Source: Acanthosoma haemorrhoidale
Taxonomy: Eukaryota; Arthropoda; Insecta; Hemiptera; Acanthosomatidae
Direction of reading: 5' to 3'
Length of the DNA: 64,000 nt
Assembly: GCA_930367205.1 (NCBI GenBank)
Contig: OV884009.1
Location: 40,123,841 to 40,187,840, forward strand
This document shows positions 11,359 through 23,900 of this stretch, piece after piece (the stretch's first letter is position 1; the number at the start of each line of letters is the position of its first letter). Made by a program: the position numbers and the translations under genes. The notes beneath the pieces were generated by a model. It did not search any database and was not told the origin of the DNA. It saw only the letters and a program-made list of their open reading frames with translations.

Positions 11359-13536
11359 TACTTATACTAACTTAAGATTAGGAATTAAATTTAACTCTGC
11401 TGCAAAACTAAATGAATAATAAGATTTACGATTATATTGCGTTATTTTTTATGCCTATTATGTTAGGTACCATTTTGTAAACATTTTGCATGATGACCAT
11501 TATTTTCAAAAACTCTTTTTTTGGTTTCCAGAAGAAAACATTGTCGATAGGTAGGTTCCAGCTATAAAACAAATGAAAACTAAATTGTATTTGAAAGCAA
11601 TGTATTGTAATTGTAATAAATAAATTATAATTGTATATAAAATTTATCGAACCAAACTATATTATGGTACCTACGTAAGTGGTTTTTAATAAAGGTCAAT
11701 ACTATTGTATATATCATTATTTTTTTAATGTTTTTATTCACCTCACTACTTTCATTATTCAACTTCTTCGCTTATTTACGTAATCGAATCGATAACCGAC
11801 AAGAACAAATCCAAAAGAGAGGCAACATAATAAATCAAGAAACGTGGGGAAGTAGCCATGGGGGTTAGAACACACACCCACCGGCCTTGGCGGAAAGCAG
11901 CTCCAGTTGATTCTATTCTCAGTGGTAAAGACTTGACCCTGGCACATCCAAGTAATAGGTGCTAAACCCCAATTACCACAATTAAAACTTAGTGGTTCAA
12001 AACCTACAATGAAAGGAAACAGAACGGAGAACCTGCCAAATGCCCTGAAATCACAGTTGCTTGATAACTAACCTCACGTAAAGACGGGGTTAATCAACGA
12101 GACCTCCACCCATGCCAATTGTGGAACCATAAACCACTACCCAGAAAAATCCTACACTCGGTATAAATCTAAGAATACGTATTAAAATACTAATTATTAA
12201 TCATTCATTGAATGTTTACATAAAACAAATTTTGGTACGAATAGGTTATCTAGTTGGGTTGACTAGTTATTTAATGTCAAGGTATTCTTTTCAAGTAACA
12301 AAACATTAAATATTAACATTTATAATAGTTTTGATAGGGAGCGTACATGACACATTAAATTGACTTACGAAACAGGGACAATAATACACCGCAATATATA
12401 CGATAATTATAAGCATAATTATTTTAATTAATTTCCTGTAGTTTTTATTAGAGATATTAATCCATTTTACCCAACTTCATAAAAAATCGTTAAATTCATC
12501 TCTTCATTGTTCCACATCACTGTTTAAGTAGTCCTTTCCGGTTTTTAACTAAAAAAAGGTAAAAGGGGAAAAAAAACCTTTGTGTGTTTTTTTTTTTTTT
12601 CAATGACCCTACATTCTAAAAGGAGCTTAAGTATAATCTTCTCATTTAATGATGAAAAGCTAGCGGGAAAATCAAGGTAAGGCGATTACCTGGATCCCTT
12701 GCTTGATGAGTTTTCTCGGAACTGATACCCAGTGTCATAAATCTTGCTCAGAAGAGCTCATGATCTTTTCTCTACTAGGTAGGCCTGTTGCCTCGTGTTG
12801 CAATGATTTTTGTAATACTCTTAAATCCGCAATGATCCATCAACAACCTAAAATCATTATACCCAATTTTTTAATCTCTTCTAAAGCATTCAAATGATTG
12901 ACATGATGTAATCGTCTGTCGTAGTTTGGTTTAACTGACCAGCTGCCTCTGACGAAAGAATAATCTTTTCGCACCGATTTATAGGTTGTTCATCAATTTT
13001 TTTAGTTATATTTTTGAATAAAGTGTAATGAAAATAAGATGTGCAATTATAAATATAATGTATAATGAACTGGATGATGGATGGGACCGTTTCCGTAAAA
13101 TAGGGAACCATCTCTTCCGGAATGAATCAAAAAAAAAAATTCAAAAATAGTAATAATGAGTTTATCTTATTTTTTATCTTTGTTACGATATTTCCTTCGA
13201 GGTTTTTTGTTTAAATACATCAACATAATATTATTAATAACATTATTGATATTAAGTATACTTATAATTAATGTTATTGAAATGAAATTTAAAAAAATAC
13301 ACTTTACTCTGGGGCAATAACAAGTAAGTGGGGTGTAATAAAAAAGAGTTTTTAAAAAAGTATGTAAAAAAAAAATAAAACATATATAACATTGATCTAA
13401 TGTGATTAGCTTTTAATTAAATAAAAAAAGAGCTTATTTAATATATTCGTGATTACTACAATTACCAACAGCATATTTTTTTTTTTTTTTTTTTTTTTAT
13501 AGCCCCTTTAAATTTACAGAAAATTATACATAATTA
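11359..13536. other. AT-rich DNA, nothing assigned
   Basis: No recognisable coding region. It contains several homopolymer runs, including a T-run at about 12585-12600 and another at about 13478-13499 that immediately precedes the repeat at 13537. Confidence 0.5.
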
Positions 13537-13725
13537 TAGATCCTCAGGCGAATCTATTTACAAATTAGTTTTGTATTTCCTGTAGCATCGCTACAGTATA
13601 TACAGGTTTTGTTATTTTATAAAAATTATATAATGAATAAACAAGTATAATGATATACATTATACGTGACTGGACTAAACTGACTAATAAAGGTGATGGG
13701 GCTCACCTTTTTGATCAAACTTAAA
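13537..13725 (+). repeat. dispersed repeat family X, copy 1
   Basis: Shares with 15706-15887, in the same order and orientation: a TTTCxTxTAGCxTCGCTACA block, then GTATAATGAT, then ACATTATAC, then GGTGATGGGGCTCAC and TTTTTGATCAA. Non-coding; the element class is not known. The copies have many substitutions and small indels, so they are old. Confidence 0.65.
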
Positions 13726-14769
13726 ACTAACTTACATACTAATTCTTAACCTAATTTTTCCCCGACAGTCTGTATCCATCGATGCGGGAGGCGTGGTGGG
13801 GTCATAGTAGTAAACACTGAGTTGGTTAGGTGCTGCGTCGAGTGGCACACCAAGCAACGGGTGCATGTCAGCGTTATTAAACCTGTTGGAGAAATTTGGC
13901 TATATTGTCGCCGATTATGAAATTGTTTCACCAACAGCAAACGATTGAAGCAAATAGCGTAAATGAGTAGTGGTGAGTTACATTCGATGAAAAAACTATC
14001 TTAGTGCTATTATTAGAAAACCTCATCGCTATCGAAGAAAGCATATATTGGTTCCGTAGATTGAATGTTATAGTATAATAAATTTTATCACGGCATTAAC
14101 GATCATTACAGTGGCCGAGCGGTGACTCTATATTAATAATCAAGCTGCTGAAAAGTTTCATAGGTAATTTCTTGCGGTTAGAATAATTTATAATGACCAC
14201 CGAAATAGAGGGAGAGAGAGGAAAACAAAGTGAAGACAAGTTTTCAACTTGTAAGCGGGGAATGAAAGAGAAAAGAAAGCCATCTTTATTTAGGGACGTC
14301 ATATTTTTCAACTGACGTCGGAGAGGCGACGCTGCGGAAAACGCTCCACTGTAATTAATGTCCAAGAAGTTTTTTTATTAAACTTATAAAGGTAACTGTT
14401 GAATAATTTAAAAATACCTAGAATTAAAAACTTCTTCTGCCTAAACTTTTTTTTTTCATATATTCTCCTGTTGTTATTTATAAAGCGCGGAGGAGTCAGC
14501 CTCTCGAACGGAAACTTAATAACGGGCTTAAATCAATTTAGTAACAAGTTAGTATAATAATGAAATTGTTTTTGTTTTCTGCCACTTGGTAGAACTTAAC
14601 TTACGATCTCATTAAAATTTGAACGCCCAAACTTTATAAGCCATCGTAATTATTTTTTGTTCTAAATTTCTAAACTTCGAGATGGAATACGCTCAGTACG
14701 CAGGAGGAGCTAAATTCAAATTACAGACCAAAAGTGATTTTTTTTTTTTAATTTCTTTTTATAGCATTT
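13726..14769. other. AT-rich DNA, nothing assigned
   Basis: No supported coding region. CCAAAAGTGATT followed by T12 at about 14728-14752 resembles the target site of the LINE insertion at 15890, but no element body follows it. Confidence 0.4.
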
Positions 14770-15628
14770 GAGTGGGGGTACCTAGTTACCCTAGCCCTAG
14801 TGACGAAGTGAGGGTTGATTAGGCTATGACCTGGACAATCGTTTCATGACGGTCTTACTATCTGACTCCATATTTGATAGGTATGTGCCCCGAAAATGCG
14901 CTATGTTCAGAAGAAGAGGTATAGGGTATTTTGAATCTGGTAGTTTGCGTGGTCTTGGAATGACCATGAATTCACACTCGGTATCTGAGGGTGGGCAAAT
15001 CCGTCCGGATCCCAAAGGCGAGTGTGAACCGAAGAGAGGCAGACTGGAATGCCGTCAGAGACACTACTCGGTAAATTTGTAGGGCCACGACAACCGTTGT
15101 CCGCTAGGGAGAGGTCTCTCCCATGGAGCGGCTAGTTTTAGCGAGGCGAAGGCAGAGAATCCCACTAGGAGAGTGTGGGGTCTGACAAGGCCGGACTAAA
15201 ACATAGCGAGGTTAGGAAGAGGCAGGTCCAGAGGTTTTTATAAATGAAAAGGCCAAGTCTTGAACATCAGTGCAGCCGCAAGTCATCAGTTAGAGAGTCA
15301 TTCTCCCGAATGAATTACAGGCCGAGATCTGGTCCTACTTATAGGTCGTTAGACCCAATCATCTGCCTCGTTATTCTGCCCAATGAGATCCCAGTATGTG
15401 GTGGCGCTTTGTTCTCGGCAGCCCCAGCTGGCCTGTGCCACCGATACCTGCCTCTGGGTAAGGGTCCCAGCCCCTATAACTAATTGACTTGCGGCTGCGT
15501 CTTTATTGTTTACAACGATTTATGATTCGGCAATTTTATTTACATTTGTTTAAATTAATTTACAATATATATATTATATACAATATAGTATAGGGTGATT
15601 TTATCTTATGTAGTTAGCGGTCGCTACA
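14770..15628 (-). mobile_element. Ty3/Gypsy (Mag-like) LTR, copy B, truncated
   Basis: Reverse-complement match to copy A from its left end (TGTAGCGACCGCTAACTAC at 15628 downward) to the block CACTTCGTCACTAGGGCTAG. The last roughly 270 bp of the LTR, including the end next to the primer site, is missing. No internal element sequence adjoins it. Open frames inside it (14846-15082 and 15244-15483) are chance frames in GC-rich LTR sequence. Confidence 0.85.
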
Positions 15629-15705
15629 ATTATTTTATTATAAACGAATCTAATTAAGCTGATATTCTTGTAAATGCTTATTTTTTTTTATATTTTATTT
15701 ATTTT

Positions 15706-15887
15706 TTAAATACTCATTCAAATCTATTTTCATATCAGTTTTATATTTTCTTTAGCGTCGCTACATTATATACATGGTTTAATTTCGTATAAATTTATAT
15801 AATTCAATATAGGTATAATGATTCACATTATACTCAATTTGATTGAAAAGACTCTATAAGGTGATGGGGCTCACTTTTTTGATCAAC
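15706..15887 (+). repeat. dispersed repeat family X, copy 2
   Basis: Diverged copy of 13537-13725; see that entry for the shared blocks. It ends at GATCAA, three to four bases before the target site of the LINE fragment at 15890. Confidence 0.65.
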
Positions 15888-15889
15888 GA

Positions 15890-16119
15890 TCAAAAGTGAT
15901 TTTTTTTTTTTCCATACCTCTCAAACTTATAAAAAATAGGATGTGGGAAAAATAAAAGGAAAATTATTTTGTATTGATGGGTGCCTTTCACTAAGGGGAG
16001 TCGCCCATTTGAAGGATGTATGAGAAGGATATAGGGTGTGGAGTGCCTAAAGGAGGCGGGTGGGTTCGGGAAGGTAGTGAGAGTCTACCTATGGTGGAGC
16101 CTAGGGGTCAAAAGTGATT
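15890..16119 (-). mobile_element. LINE 3' UTR fragment with 12 bp target-site duplication
   Basis: The body (about 15902-16107) is the 3' UTR of the same element as at 42439: shared blocks include CTCAAACTTATAAAAAATAG, GTGCCTTTCACTAAGGGGAG, GAAGGATGTATGAGAAGGAT and GTAGTGAGAGTCTACC. The plus-strand T-run at 15901-15911 is its poly(A) tail. TCAAAAGTGATT at 15890-15901 and again at 16108-16119 is an exact 12 bp duplication bounding a 5'-truncated insertion. It carries no coding sequence. Confidence 0.9.
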
Positions 16120-17841
16120 GTTTCTATACAAGTTGATAAGTTCTATGAGTCTGTCATTGTTTGAGAGAGGCTATACTTTTAAAAAGGTACCTGTCGATCA
16201 ACTCTCGTCTTTGTCTAAACCTGAAAAATTAATCAAATCGTCCTGAAATTTTAATGACAAACTTAATAATACCCCGGCATGTACTTTAAATGTTCTAGTA
16301 AAGGGGCAGTAATGGGATGTCTGCGCAAGAAGTTGGCCTAGAATACAAATTAGAGATTGTATCGGGTATGGCAATTATAAATCCAAAGTATTCACAAAAA
16401 TGATGTAATTTCAGAAAGTGGGCTTCGTTTAAATTTTACTAGAAGTTCATTTAGTTCGACTGCTTAGTTGATTGTTGTAGGTTTACATTTTTTTTTTTTT
16501 TCATATCAGAAAACCTTATATGTTCCATATTTGTTAGTCACCGGTTCAAATAATTGCATGTAATCTTACATGGATGTCTCATTAAATATAAGACAGGCAT
16601 GAAAATTACACTAATCTCCATTGAAAATGATCAAGTGTCATTAATTAATTAGTGTGTTTTACTAGAAACAAATACTTATGATTTTGAGTATGGTATCAAA
16701 TTAACGATGTCGACATCTTTATCATCAATAAGTATTTTAGTTTAGTTTTTGTGGACTCTAGTTACAAATAAAAAGTCGTATTAAATTCATTATTAAAAAA
16801 ACAAATCTCTTCTATGATATTGAGAATATATGAGTAAATATCTCTACGTCGTGACGAATAAAATCTTAAATTCGTTGGGGCTTGAATGGACTACGGTTAC
16901 GTTAATTCATCATCGTGAATTTTCAATTTTAATTTTAATAATAGCTTTATTGGCCATATGAAAAATAGTTCTTGGATATTATTACAAACAATCGGTTTTG
17001 GAACCATAACGAAACTCTAAATTGTGTGCTGTAACACAGCAGATTCACATTAATTTCTAGAATGATCGAATCAAAGGGGGAAGATTAACTCTAGAGAGTT
17101 AGGAATACGATGACGTTAGCATTTTTAACCACTATGTTAAGTGACTGGCTTTTTTTTGGTTTTTTGTCAACATAAAAACATCCCACCACTGTTCTAACCA
17201 AGAGGTAATATTGACTCTTCCGTGTAAAGTTCATCTTGGGGGCGAATTACTCAGATAGACTGTTGGCTGTAAGGGTTGAATGTGGAACAGAGCTGCATTT
17301 AAATGCCCGCTTTCTTTCCCCCTCCCCCGTACCTTCTAACAAATACGTTCCCTGTTCTCTGGAGTTAACCAACCCCTTGGCTACTATCTTCTTCTCCCAA
17401 ACTCTCTCTCTCTCTGCTCTTCTTTATCCGGAACACGTGTTGTGCGGTTAAACTGCTTGGCTGCTTACTATAGAACAGCACCTATATCACCCTGCCTTCC
17501 GTTTTACTGTCACTGCGAACGTATGTGCCATGAATGATATTGATTCCTGCTTGCTGGAGGCATTTTTTACATCAACATTAAAGATGACAGGTCTGCGATG
17601 ATAGTTGTCTTAAATTGAATTATCACAAATCACTGATTTAGCCGTATTTAATTCTGACCCATAGGGTAGGTGATAATTATTTAATCAACCTTAATTAATA
17701 TATTACTTATATATTAATATAATAATAAATATAAATAATATTTATCTTATTTAGAGATTCAAGACCACCAAGGTACAAAAAGTTTACTTAAAACAGATCC
17801 TACCTCATGTTATTTATTACCAGTCTTTGATATGCAATACA
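16120..17841. other. unassigned DNA
   Basis: No recognisable gene. 17240-17560 is less AT-rich and contains a short CT run (about 17400-17415). A block near 17644-17695 (ATTTAATTCTGACCCATAGG) resembles 7374-7430; both precede a minus-strand jockey segment, so it may be a short shared repeat. Confidence 0.4.
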
Positions 17842-18945
17842 TTTTTTTTTTTTTTTTTTCAAAAAACGTTATTGTAATGAAATTACAATCTGCCTAATTG
17901 GGCAATAAGTAATTGTGATAAATGTTCTCATTCGTACCATATTTACAATTTTCATTCACTCATTCATTAATAAAGTATTTACAAACAGCCCAGAGACATC
18001 CTAAATCCACACGGTTCTTACCTCCCTCACATGCGAAAGAGGAAGCGGAGTCTTGGGAAGGACCACACGCTCCCCCGCTAGCCGCGTCACCAGATACGAG
18101 CGAGTGGAGGCTGACCAAGAGATCGAGAGCCATAGATGCTCAGGACATGATTGGGGAAACTGGCCATTGCCAGGACTGTCACGTTTTTATAGCAGGCCAA
18201 GAGGCCACTGCCGTTTTAATCTCCGAGGAGGATTATAGGGATGAGTGGTGCAGTGCAATGACTGTGCTAGGGAATTAGGGTGATTGGATAGGTTACTATG
18301 GAATTTTATGAACTTGGAAGGGATGAGTTCAAGAATATAGGGTATATTCAGATCATTGTGAAGGGTTTTGTTGCTAACGTAATAATGGGCATTTACTATT
18401 GTTCTCAGGACTTTTGATTGAAAGGATTGGATGCACTTTATGTTCGACTTTCTTGCTGTTCCCCATAGCTCTATTCCGTATGTCCAGATTGGCTTAAGTA
18501 TAATTTTGTAAATAAGTAGTTTATTTTCTATTGAGAGATGGGATGTCCTTCGAAGTAGTCTGTACAGTTGTCCAAAGCGTCTGTTTAGTTCTTGTATTTT
18601 TAGCCTCGTGTGTGGGTTCCATGTAAGTCTTTTGTCGAGATGGAAGCCTAAATACCGTACTGTCTCAGACACAGGGAGAGGAATCGAATTTAAAAAGACT
18701 AGCGGACAGGACTTGCGGCAGAGGGCGAAGGTTATGTGGGAACATTTTGCTTCATTTACCTTGATTCGCCATTGGTTGGACCAATACTCGATCTCATCAA
18801 GGTGTTTTTGAAGGTTTTGGGATGCTATATCAGGGTCTGGAATGGGTTGAGAGGACTGCAGTATCATCTGCAAATGTTGCCAAGAAGGTATTGGTTGTTA
18901 AGGTATCTTCGGATCTAATGCAGTATCTATGTTGCACTGATCAGA
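17842..18945 (-). mobile_element. jockey-type LINE, 3' part with poly(A) tail
   Basis: 5'-truncated copy on the minus strand. It runs from the end of the reverse transcriptase (18945) through the ORF2 C-terminus and a roughly 330 bp 3' UTR to a poly(A) tail (T-run at 17842-17859). It serves as the reference copy for the many shorter 3' fragments here. The target-site duplication could not be settled because the 5' end abuts another jockey copy (18960-19460). Confidence 0.9.
18187..18873 (-). pseudogene. jockey-type ORF2, C-terminal reverse-transcriptase fragment
   Basis: About 228 codons of the thumb and C-terminal region of a jockey-clade ORF2 protein, which copies element RNA at the nicked target. 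The catalytic box is read as TFADDTAVLS in another frame just upstream (about 18840-18880), so a frameshift separates it from this frame. Downstream motifs in order are ASQNLQKHLDEIEYW, WRIKVNEAKCSHITF, VRYLGFHLDKRLTW, IWTYGIELWGTA, IQSFQSKVLRTIVNA, YYVSNKTLHNDL and HPYNPPRRLKRQWP, an arrangement typical of jockey elements. The endonuclease and most of the polymerase are absent, so it cannot act on its own. Confidence 0.85.
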
Positions 18946-18959
18946 CCTTAACGTCTTCT

Positions 18960-19460
18960 ACTCTACCAGATTAAAAATAAGAAGATAAGATTGTTTTTTT
19001 TTGCCACACACTATCCACATCAAACCTTTAGGGGAGTTCTGAGCCAATGCGAACCATACTCCCCAGACAAATGAGCTTATATGATTCTCATCAGAGGCTG
19101 AAGGAGAGCGCGACATCCGCAGACTCTCAGGACATAAAGCGAGAAAACCGACCAGTGCTAGCTCCCAGAAGAGCTCCCAGTGACGAAGGTACTTACGACT
19201 CAATCTCGTAGGAGTGATGTAGGGATGGGTGCTACTTAAAAGTGATCTTGCTTTAGGAATTGGATGGTCAGATAATTTCAGATGGAATATTGAATAAATG
19301 TGATATTTTATAGTGGGAGTTGTAAGGTCATCAGGGACGGTTTTATTTGAGACATAGTAAGGTGCATTAACTTATGTTCTTAAGATTTCAGATTCGAAGC
19401 ATTAAATTTATCCGATTATTGATCGTTTTCCTAATCCCCATTGCTCAAGTCCAGATTGGT
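18960..19460 (-). pseudogene. second jockey-type ORF2 C-terminus and 3' UTR
   Basis: Minus-strand fragment directly upstream of the 17842-18945 copy. Reversed, it gives diverged matches to the same C-terminus: LKPIWT (about 19450), then VNAPYYVSNK after a frame change (about 19340-19370), then SDHPIPK, STHPYITPTRLSRKYLRHWE (about 19170-19240) and a 3' UTR containing LCPESLRMSRS. It ends in an A-run (T8-9 at about 18991). Several stops and frameshifts; older than its neighbour. Confidence 0.7.
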
Positions 19461-19977
19461 TTTAGCACGGTCAACATCTGATCGATTTTAGCTGCTTAAA
19501 ATTTATTCTTCTAACGAATCGTACGATCAGACTATTTGCACTCGTTTATTTGTATGTGAAAATAAAGTAGGAACAGTTAAGAGATCTGTGGGTTTCTAAA
19601 ACATACAGAGAGCCGTGTTAATATTCCAGAATGCGTAATCTGGGCGCCAATTATAGCCATTTCGGTTAATGCCTTCGACGCGGGAAGCGATGAGATCTTA
19701 AATTGCTTCCCTTTTCTCCCCTCAGCGACTTGATAATATCCTTCAGGTCGCCTCCTCATTTAGCAACGGAAACCTTATCGCTGGTATGTTCCCAGTCTCA
19801 TTTGTAACTGTGATGTGATTTCAGAAAGATAATATTATGTATTTTGACATTAGTTAAAAAACGAGATGAATCTTTTTCAGAAGCTGGGCTAAGGCAAACA
19901 TAAAATACTCCGTTTCATCAGTTATGGATAATTTTTTTATATTGTACAGTAATTATAAGAGAGGGAACGTTATAATC
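19461..19977. other. unassigned DNA
   Basis: No recognisable coding region or repeat. Confidence 0.5.
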
Positions 19978-20076
19978 AAAATGTGGTATGGATGAGATTA
20001 TTTGTCACAATCACCTATTGATCTTATAAGGGCAGATTATATTTTTTTTCTTTTGAAATAAGGATTTTTTTCGAAA
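19978..20076 (+). mobile_element. jockey-type LINE, diverged 3' tail
   Basis: Sense tail: ATGTGGTATGGATGAGATTA, TTGTCACAATCACCTATTGA, GGGCAGATTATATTTT, then an A-rich end. Diverged from the common tail but with the same block order. Confidence 0.55.
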
Positions 20077-20282
20077 AAAAATCAAGGACAGAATTTTTTA
20101 CGTTATTATTTTCCATTCAAATACTATCAGATGTTGTAAAATATATTTTTTTAATATTTTAAGCTGAAATACGTTCTGCCTTGAGACTTGAGTCAGGCAA
20201 TTATAGCCAATTATAAACAAGTCATTAAACTTTTTCTTTCATACTTCGGCTGGGAACTTCTAATCACTGTAATCCTTACGTT

Positions 20283-20900
20283 TTGATTAGTTATCCAACG
20301 TATCAGATCCATACTGTGTCCTGTGGCCCTGGAGGAATGCCCGTTGAGATAATAAAACTGTGCCTTCCAATCATTTGTCTGTTCTCCTCCATATATACAG
20401 TTTTTACCATTAAAACTCAGTTTTCCCAATTGCAAAACAAGAAAAAAGTATTAGTCCAACCCCTAAATAATTCCCAACCCCCACATTACTAAACGACTAT
20501 CACCCAATCTCCATCTTTTATTATCATTGCAAGCCTCTAATAAGACAAGTACAATCCCAAATTTCAAACACTCAAAACTTCTTAATCCCTTTGTCTACTA
20601 CACACAATCCGCTCTAGTTAATATCATTAGTGACATTTATGCCACTTTTGATGAACAGAAACTATCAGTCCTGATTCTCCTAAATATCTGCAAAGCGTTT
20701 GGTAACATTGAACATTCAATGATAACTCTATCCGCTGGATTCAATCATTTCTCTCCAACCGTTCACAAGCAGTTTCTGTCCTTAATCAACTCCTATTTTC
20801 TTCCCGTACTTTTTCCTTGAGTGTAGCCCAGGGATCGAGCCTCTGACCGATCCTACTGTCCAGACATACTCTTGTTAGTTGGGAACAATTTATTTATTAT
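20283..20900 (+). pseudogene. jockey-type reverse transcriptase, N-terminal part, broken
   Basis: Pieces of the finger and palm of a LINE reverse transcriptase in correct order but several frames. PGGMPVEIIKLCLPIICLF (about 20330-20380) is followed by KKVLVQPLN (about 20440-20467), a NDYHPISI-like stretch (about 20490-20515), ALVNIISDIYATFDEQKLSV (about 20608-20667), and ILLNICKAFGNIEHSM, where the palm motif A (usually DxxKAFD) has lost both aspartates. Then come WIQSFLSNRSQAVSV (about 20739-20785) and VAQGSSL (about 20824). It is clearly dead. Downstream sequence turns T-rich with no YADD box. Confidence 0.75.
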
Positions 20901-23900
20901 ATTATATTTTTTGATGATTTTTTTTTCAAACTGTAGTCAATATCTCAAGTGTACTTCTTTTTTTTTTTTTTTTTTGTCATTAGATAGGGTTTTCCTTTAC
21001 TGTTTTTTTTTTGCATTTATTGTGGTTTTTTTTGTTGTTATGTGGATCCATCTAGGGTTGTATTTGCTAAATTTAGTTAAATTATCTTATGTTATTATTT
21101 CTTGCAGAGGCTCACACTTTATTTTACATTGTTTTTTTGTATATGTTTTATTTTGATTAACGTTATACTTATTTTTATTTGTCAGGCATAAACCCGTATT
21201 CCGAGCACTGTCGTTATGTATAGGGTACTTTCTTATTTTCTATTTTCTATTTTTAAAATGTGAATCTTTGGTTATCTCACGATTGGACACCTTCTTCCCA
21301 AAAATCTCAAGTGTTTTAAACGCCCAATGAAAAGACCTAGGGTACGATTAGTAATCGTTATCATTTTTTGTGATACATTTTAGTTATCTATAAACGTGTT
21401 CCATGTTCAAAATCTAAAAAGCGCCTCTTCACTCAATAATGCTAGAACTATTGATGGAAAAAGAAGTTTAGGGCAAGTATAATATATTTGGGGTCTGGTG
21501 GGAGAGCAGTTTAGCCACCAAGAAGGGCCGTTTGACTTACAATCTGAGACTTAGGCAAACTGTCTACGGATTTGCATTGATAATGTTCAGCTAACTTCCT
21601 CGCCGATAACCTATCGGCTTTCGAAACTCCCTTCGAGTTTGCAAATAAAATTCAACCAAAAATAGTGGACCGGGTTCGATTTCCGACTCCCCTCTAGATT
21701 TTTTTATTGAACATATGTTAGTCTGGTCAGAGTTCGATCAGTCTCATGAGGATAAATCAGTAGCTACTCAAGTAAAAAGTAGTGATCCAGTTAATGAAAC
21801 CAAAATTAAGTGTCAGTTTTATTTGAATTTTTTTTTAACAAACTTCCTAATGAAGAGTGAATTCCGTTTATAAACATCTTTATTTGAAAATTGCTATCTG
21901 CTTGTGCAGAATTATTAATTAGGATGTGTGAATTTATTCATAGTAATTTACTAATTACAATTGACATTCATACCAATAGAATAAAGCATGATTATTATTT
22001 AATTTAAAAGTGCCTTAATGTATTTAAACTCAAAGAAAAGAAGTTTCGTTACCATATTTGTTTTTCTATCAAGCCATACTTTAAATGTATACTAACTGAA
22101 ATATAGTTGTAAAAATTGTTACATCATGAATTACTTATAAAGATCTTAATTTGAAAATATACCATTTTTTAAAGCATTTGGATGTAAGAATTTATTGTTA
22201 TATATTTATAAACGAGTAAAAACGTAAATAATCTCAAATTGTTCATATTACTTCCATGTTTTCCCCATAAATTCGGGCACTATCGCTACAGTTTTTCTAG
22301 AGAAACAGTCCTATGGATGAGATTGCCTTTGCGAATTAAAGATCCATGTGTGTTTATCACATGCTTAAGTGACAGAATCGTCGGAATGCCATAAACCTCA
22401 GACGATGTAAAAGATACTGATGATCCAAGATGTCCATTGGACCTCATTGATTGAACTCTGCAGGAAGAAGTCCCCTTTCAATTTCCGCACCAACTCCCGC
22501 AAGTTATTCGCCACTGGTCGGCACTAACTTGGTGCCGTGGAGGGTCCAACAACACAGAGACATCTACAACATCCCTAAGCACCAAGATGCAATTAAGTAG
22601 TTAGTGGAGTTTCGTTTCCATTCTTCACTTCTCTCGTCCCTCCCTTCACACCCCTTCCCCCCCCCCTCACAAAGGGCCCTTTTGATTAGAGAACACAACA
22701 AACTTCCGTAATACTACCTGCGAAAATAGATTTACTTTATGGTCTTAAGAAGTTTCGGCGTTCCGTATTCCACACAACAGTGTCTGACGACCGGGCGGTT
22801 TTATTTATTTTTAGGTAAGGTGTGTTATCCGTATCACTCCCGCTCCTCGTGGATATTCACACATGCACACTTAATTATACGACGTTTTTATAACTAAACA
22901 GTTCTAAATTCCGTATTGATAAACTTAGAACTAGTTATTACACGATCAAACATAAATTAAATCATCACTATTAGAAATATAGTGATACACATAATACTGA
23001 ATATTACAATGTATAATATTACACATATTACATTGAATGAAATCAAAAAAACAAGAACACTTTACTATAGGACATTGTCCCCTAAGAATAACAAAAATCC
23101 ATTTTTTTGAATATCTTTGAATTATTTTTTGTGTTGGAGTCTTTGACCTTTATCTTGTGACCTTTACCAAGGAAAAAAATAATTAAAACTTTAAATCTTA
23201 AACAGTTCTTTAGCCGTCACATGAGTAATTTTTAAAGAAACTATTCCTAATTGTCTCAAATTGGATTTTTTTTTTTTATACTTCAGTTATTGTATTTTAT
23301 AATTTTATCAGGTTTTCGAGTTAAATAAAGAAATTATAAATAGAAAATTTCAGACCGTTAAAAGCATTTTAACCTCTGCCGTTAAACAAACAGAAGAAAG
23401 GCTACCACCCTAAATCTGTTTGAGAGTAGAACCTACCCGCTCACAGATAAAGGTATGTAAAGTTACACGATTGGACGTATCAGCAAGGAGACAGTATTAG
23501 ATTGCAGTAGATATGCGGAGATGTCAAACCAGCAAGAAAATGTGACAGTTAAAGAGTTGTCATCGACCTATTCAAGTTTTCGTAGCCATCCCTACTGGCA
23601 ACTCTACGTGATCTGGGAGACCTTGTAATTTCTTTTATGTTTGTTACCGTTAATTTGTTATGATCCTTATGTAAGTATCTGATATGTAAGAACGAATATC
23701 GAGAAATAACAGTGGGATTAAGTATCTTTAAAAAAACTGTTGAATGAGTTTTTAAAAAAATACTCGGTATTTTTTTTTTTTTTTTTTTTGAGAGAGAGTG
23801 AGAAAATGATGTACAAGGACACATTAAATATCATTTCTAGACGCAAAATTACCTTAGTTTAATTGTTAAACAATTATCGGTCACTAATAAACGCTGTTTT

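Noticed and set aside
14846..15483. Two plus-strand frames of 78-79 codons
   Set aside because: They lie wholly inside LTR copy B, antisense to its transcription, and are not conserved as frames in copies A or C.
18053..18918. Plus-strand frames opposite the jockey ORF2 fragment
   Set aside because: Antisense shadows of a recognisable reverse-transcriptase frame.
20872..21156. Phenylalanine-rich 94-codon frame after the decayed reverse transcriptase
   Set aside because: Produced by T-runs; no motif and no link to the element's missing domains.
21480..21710. Possible tRNA-derived SINE with GGTTCGATTTCC
   Set aside because: Only a B-box-like motif; no convincing A box at the right distance, no second copy and no tail.
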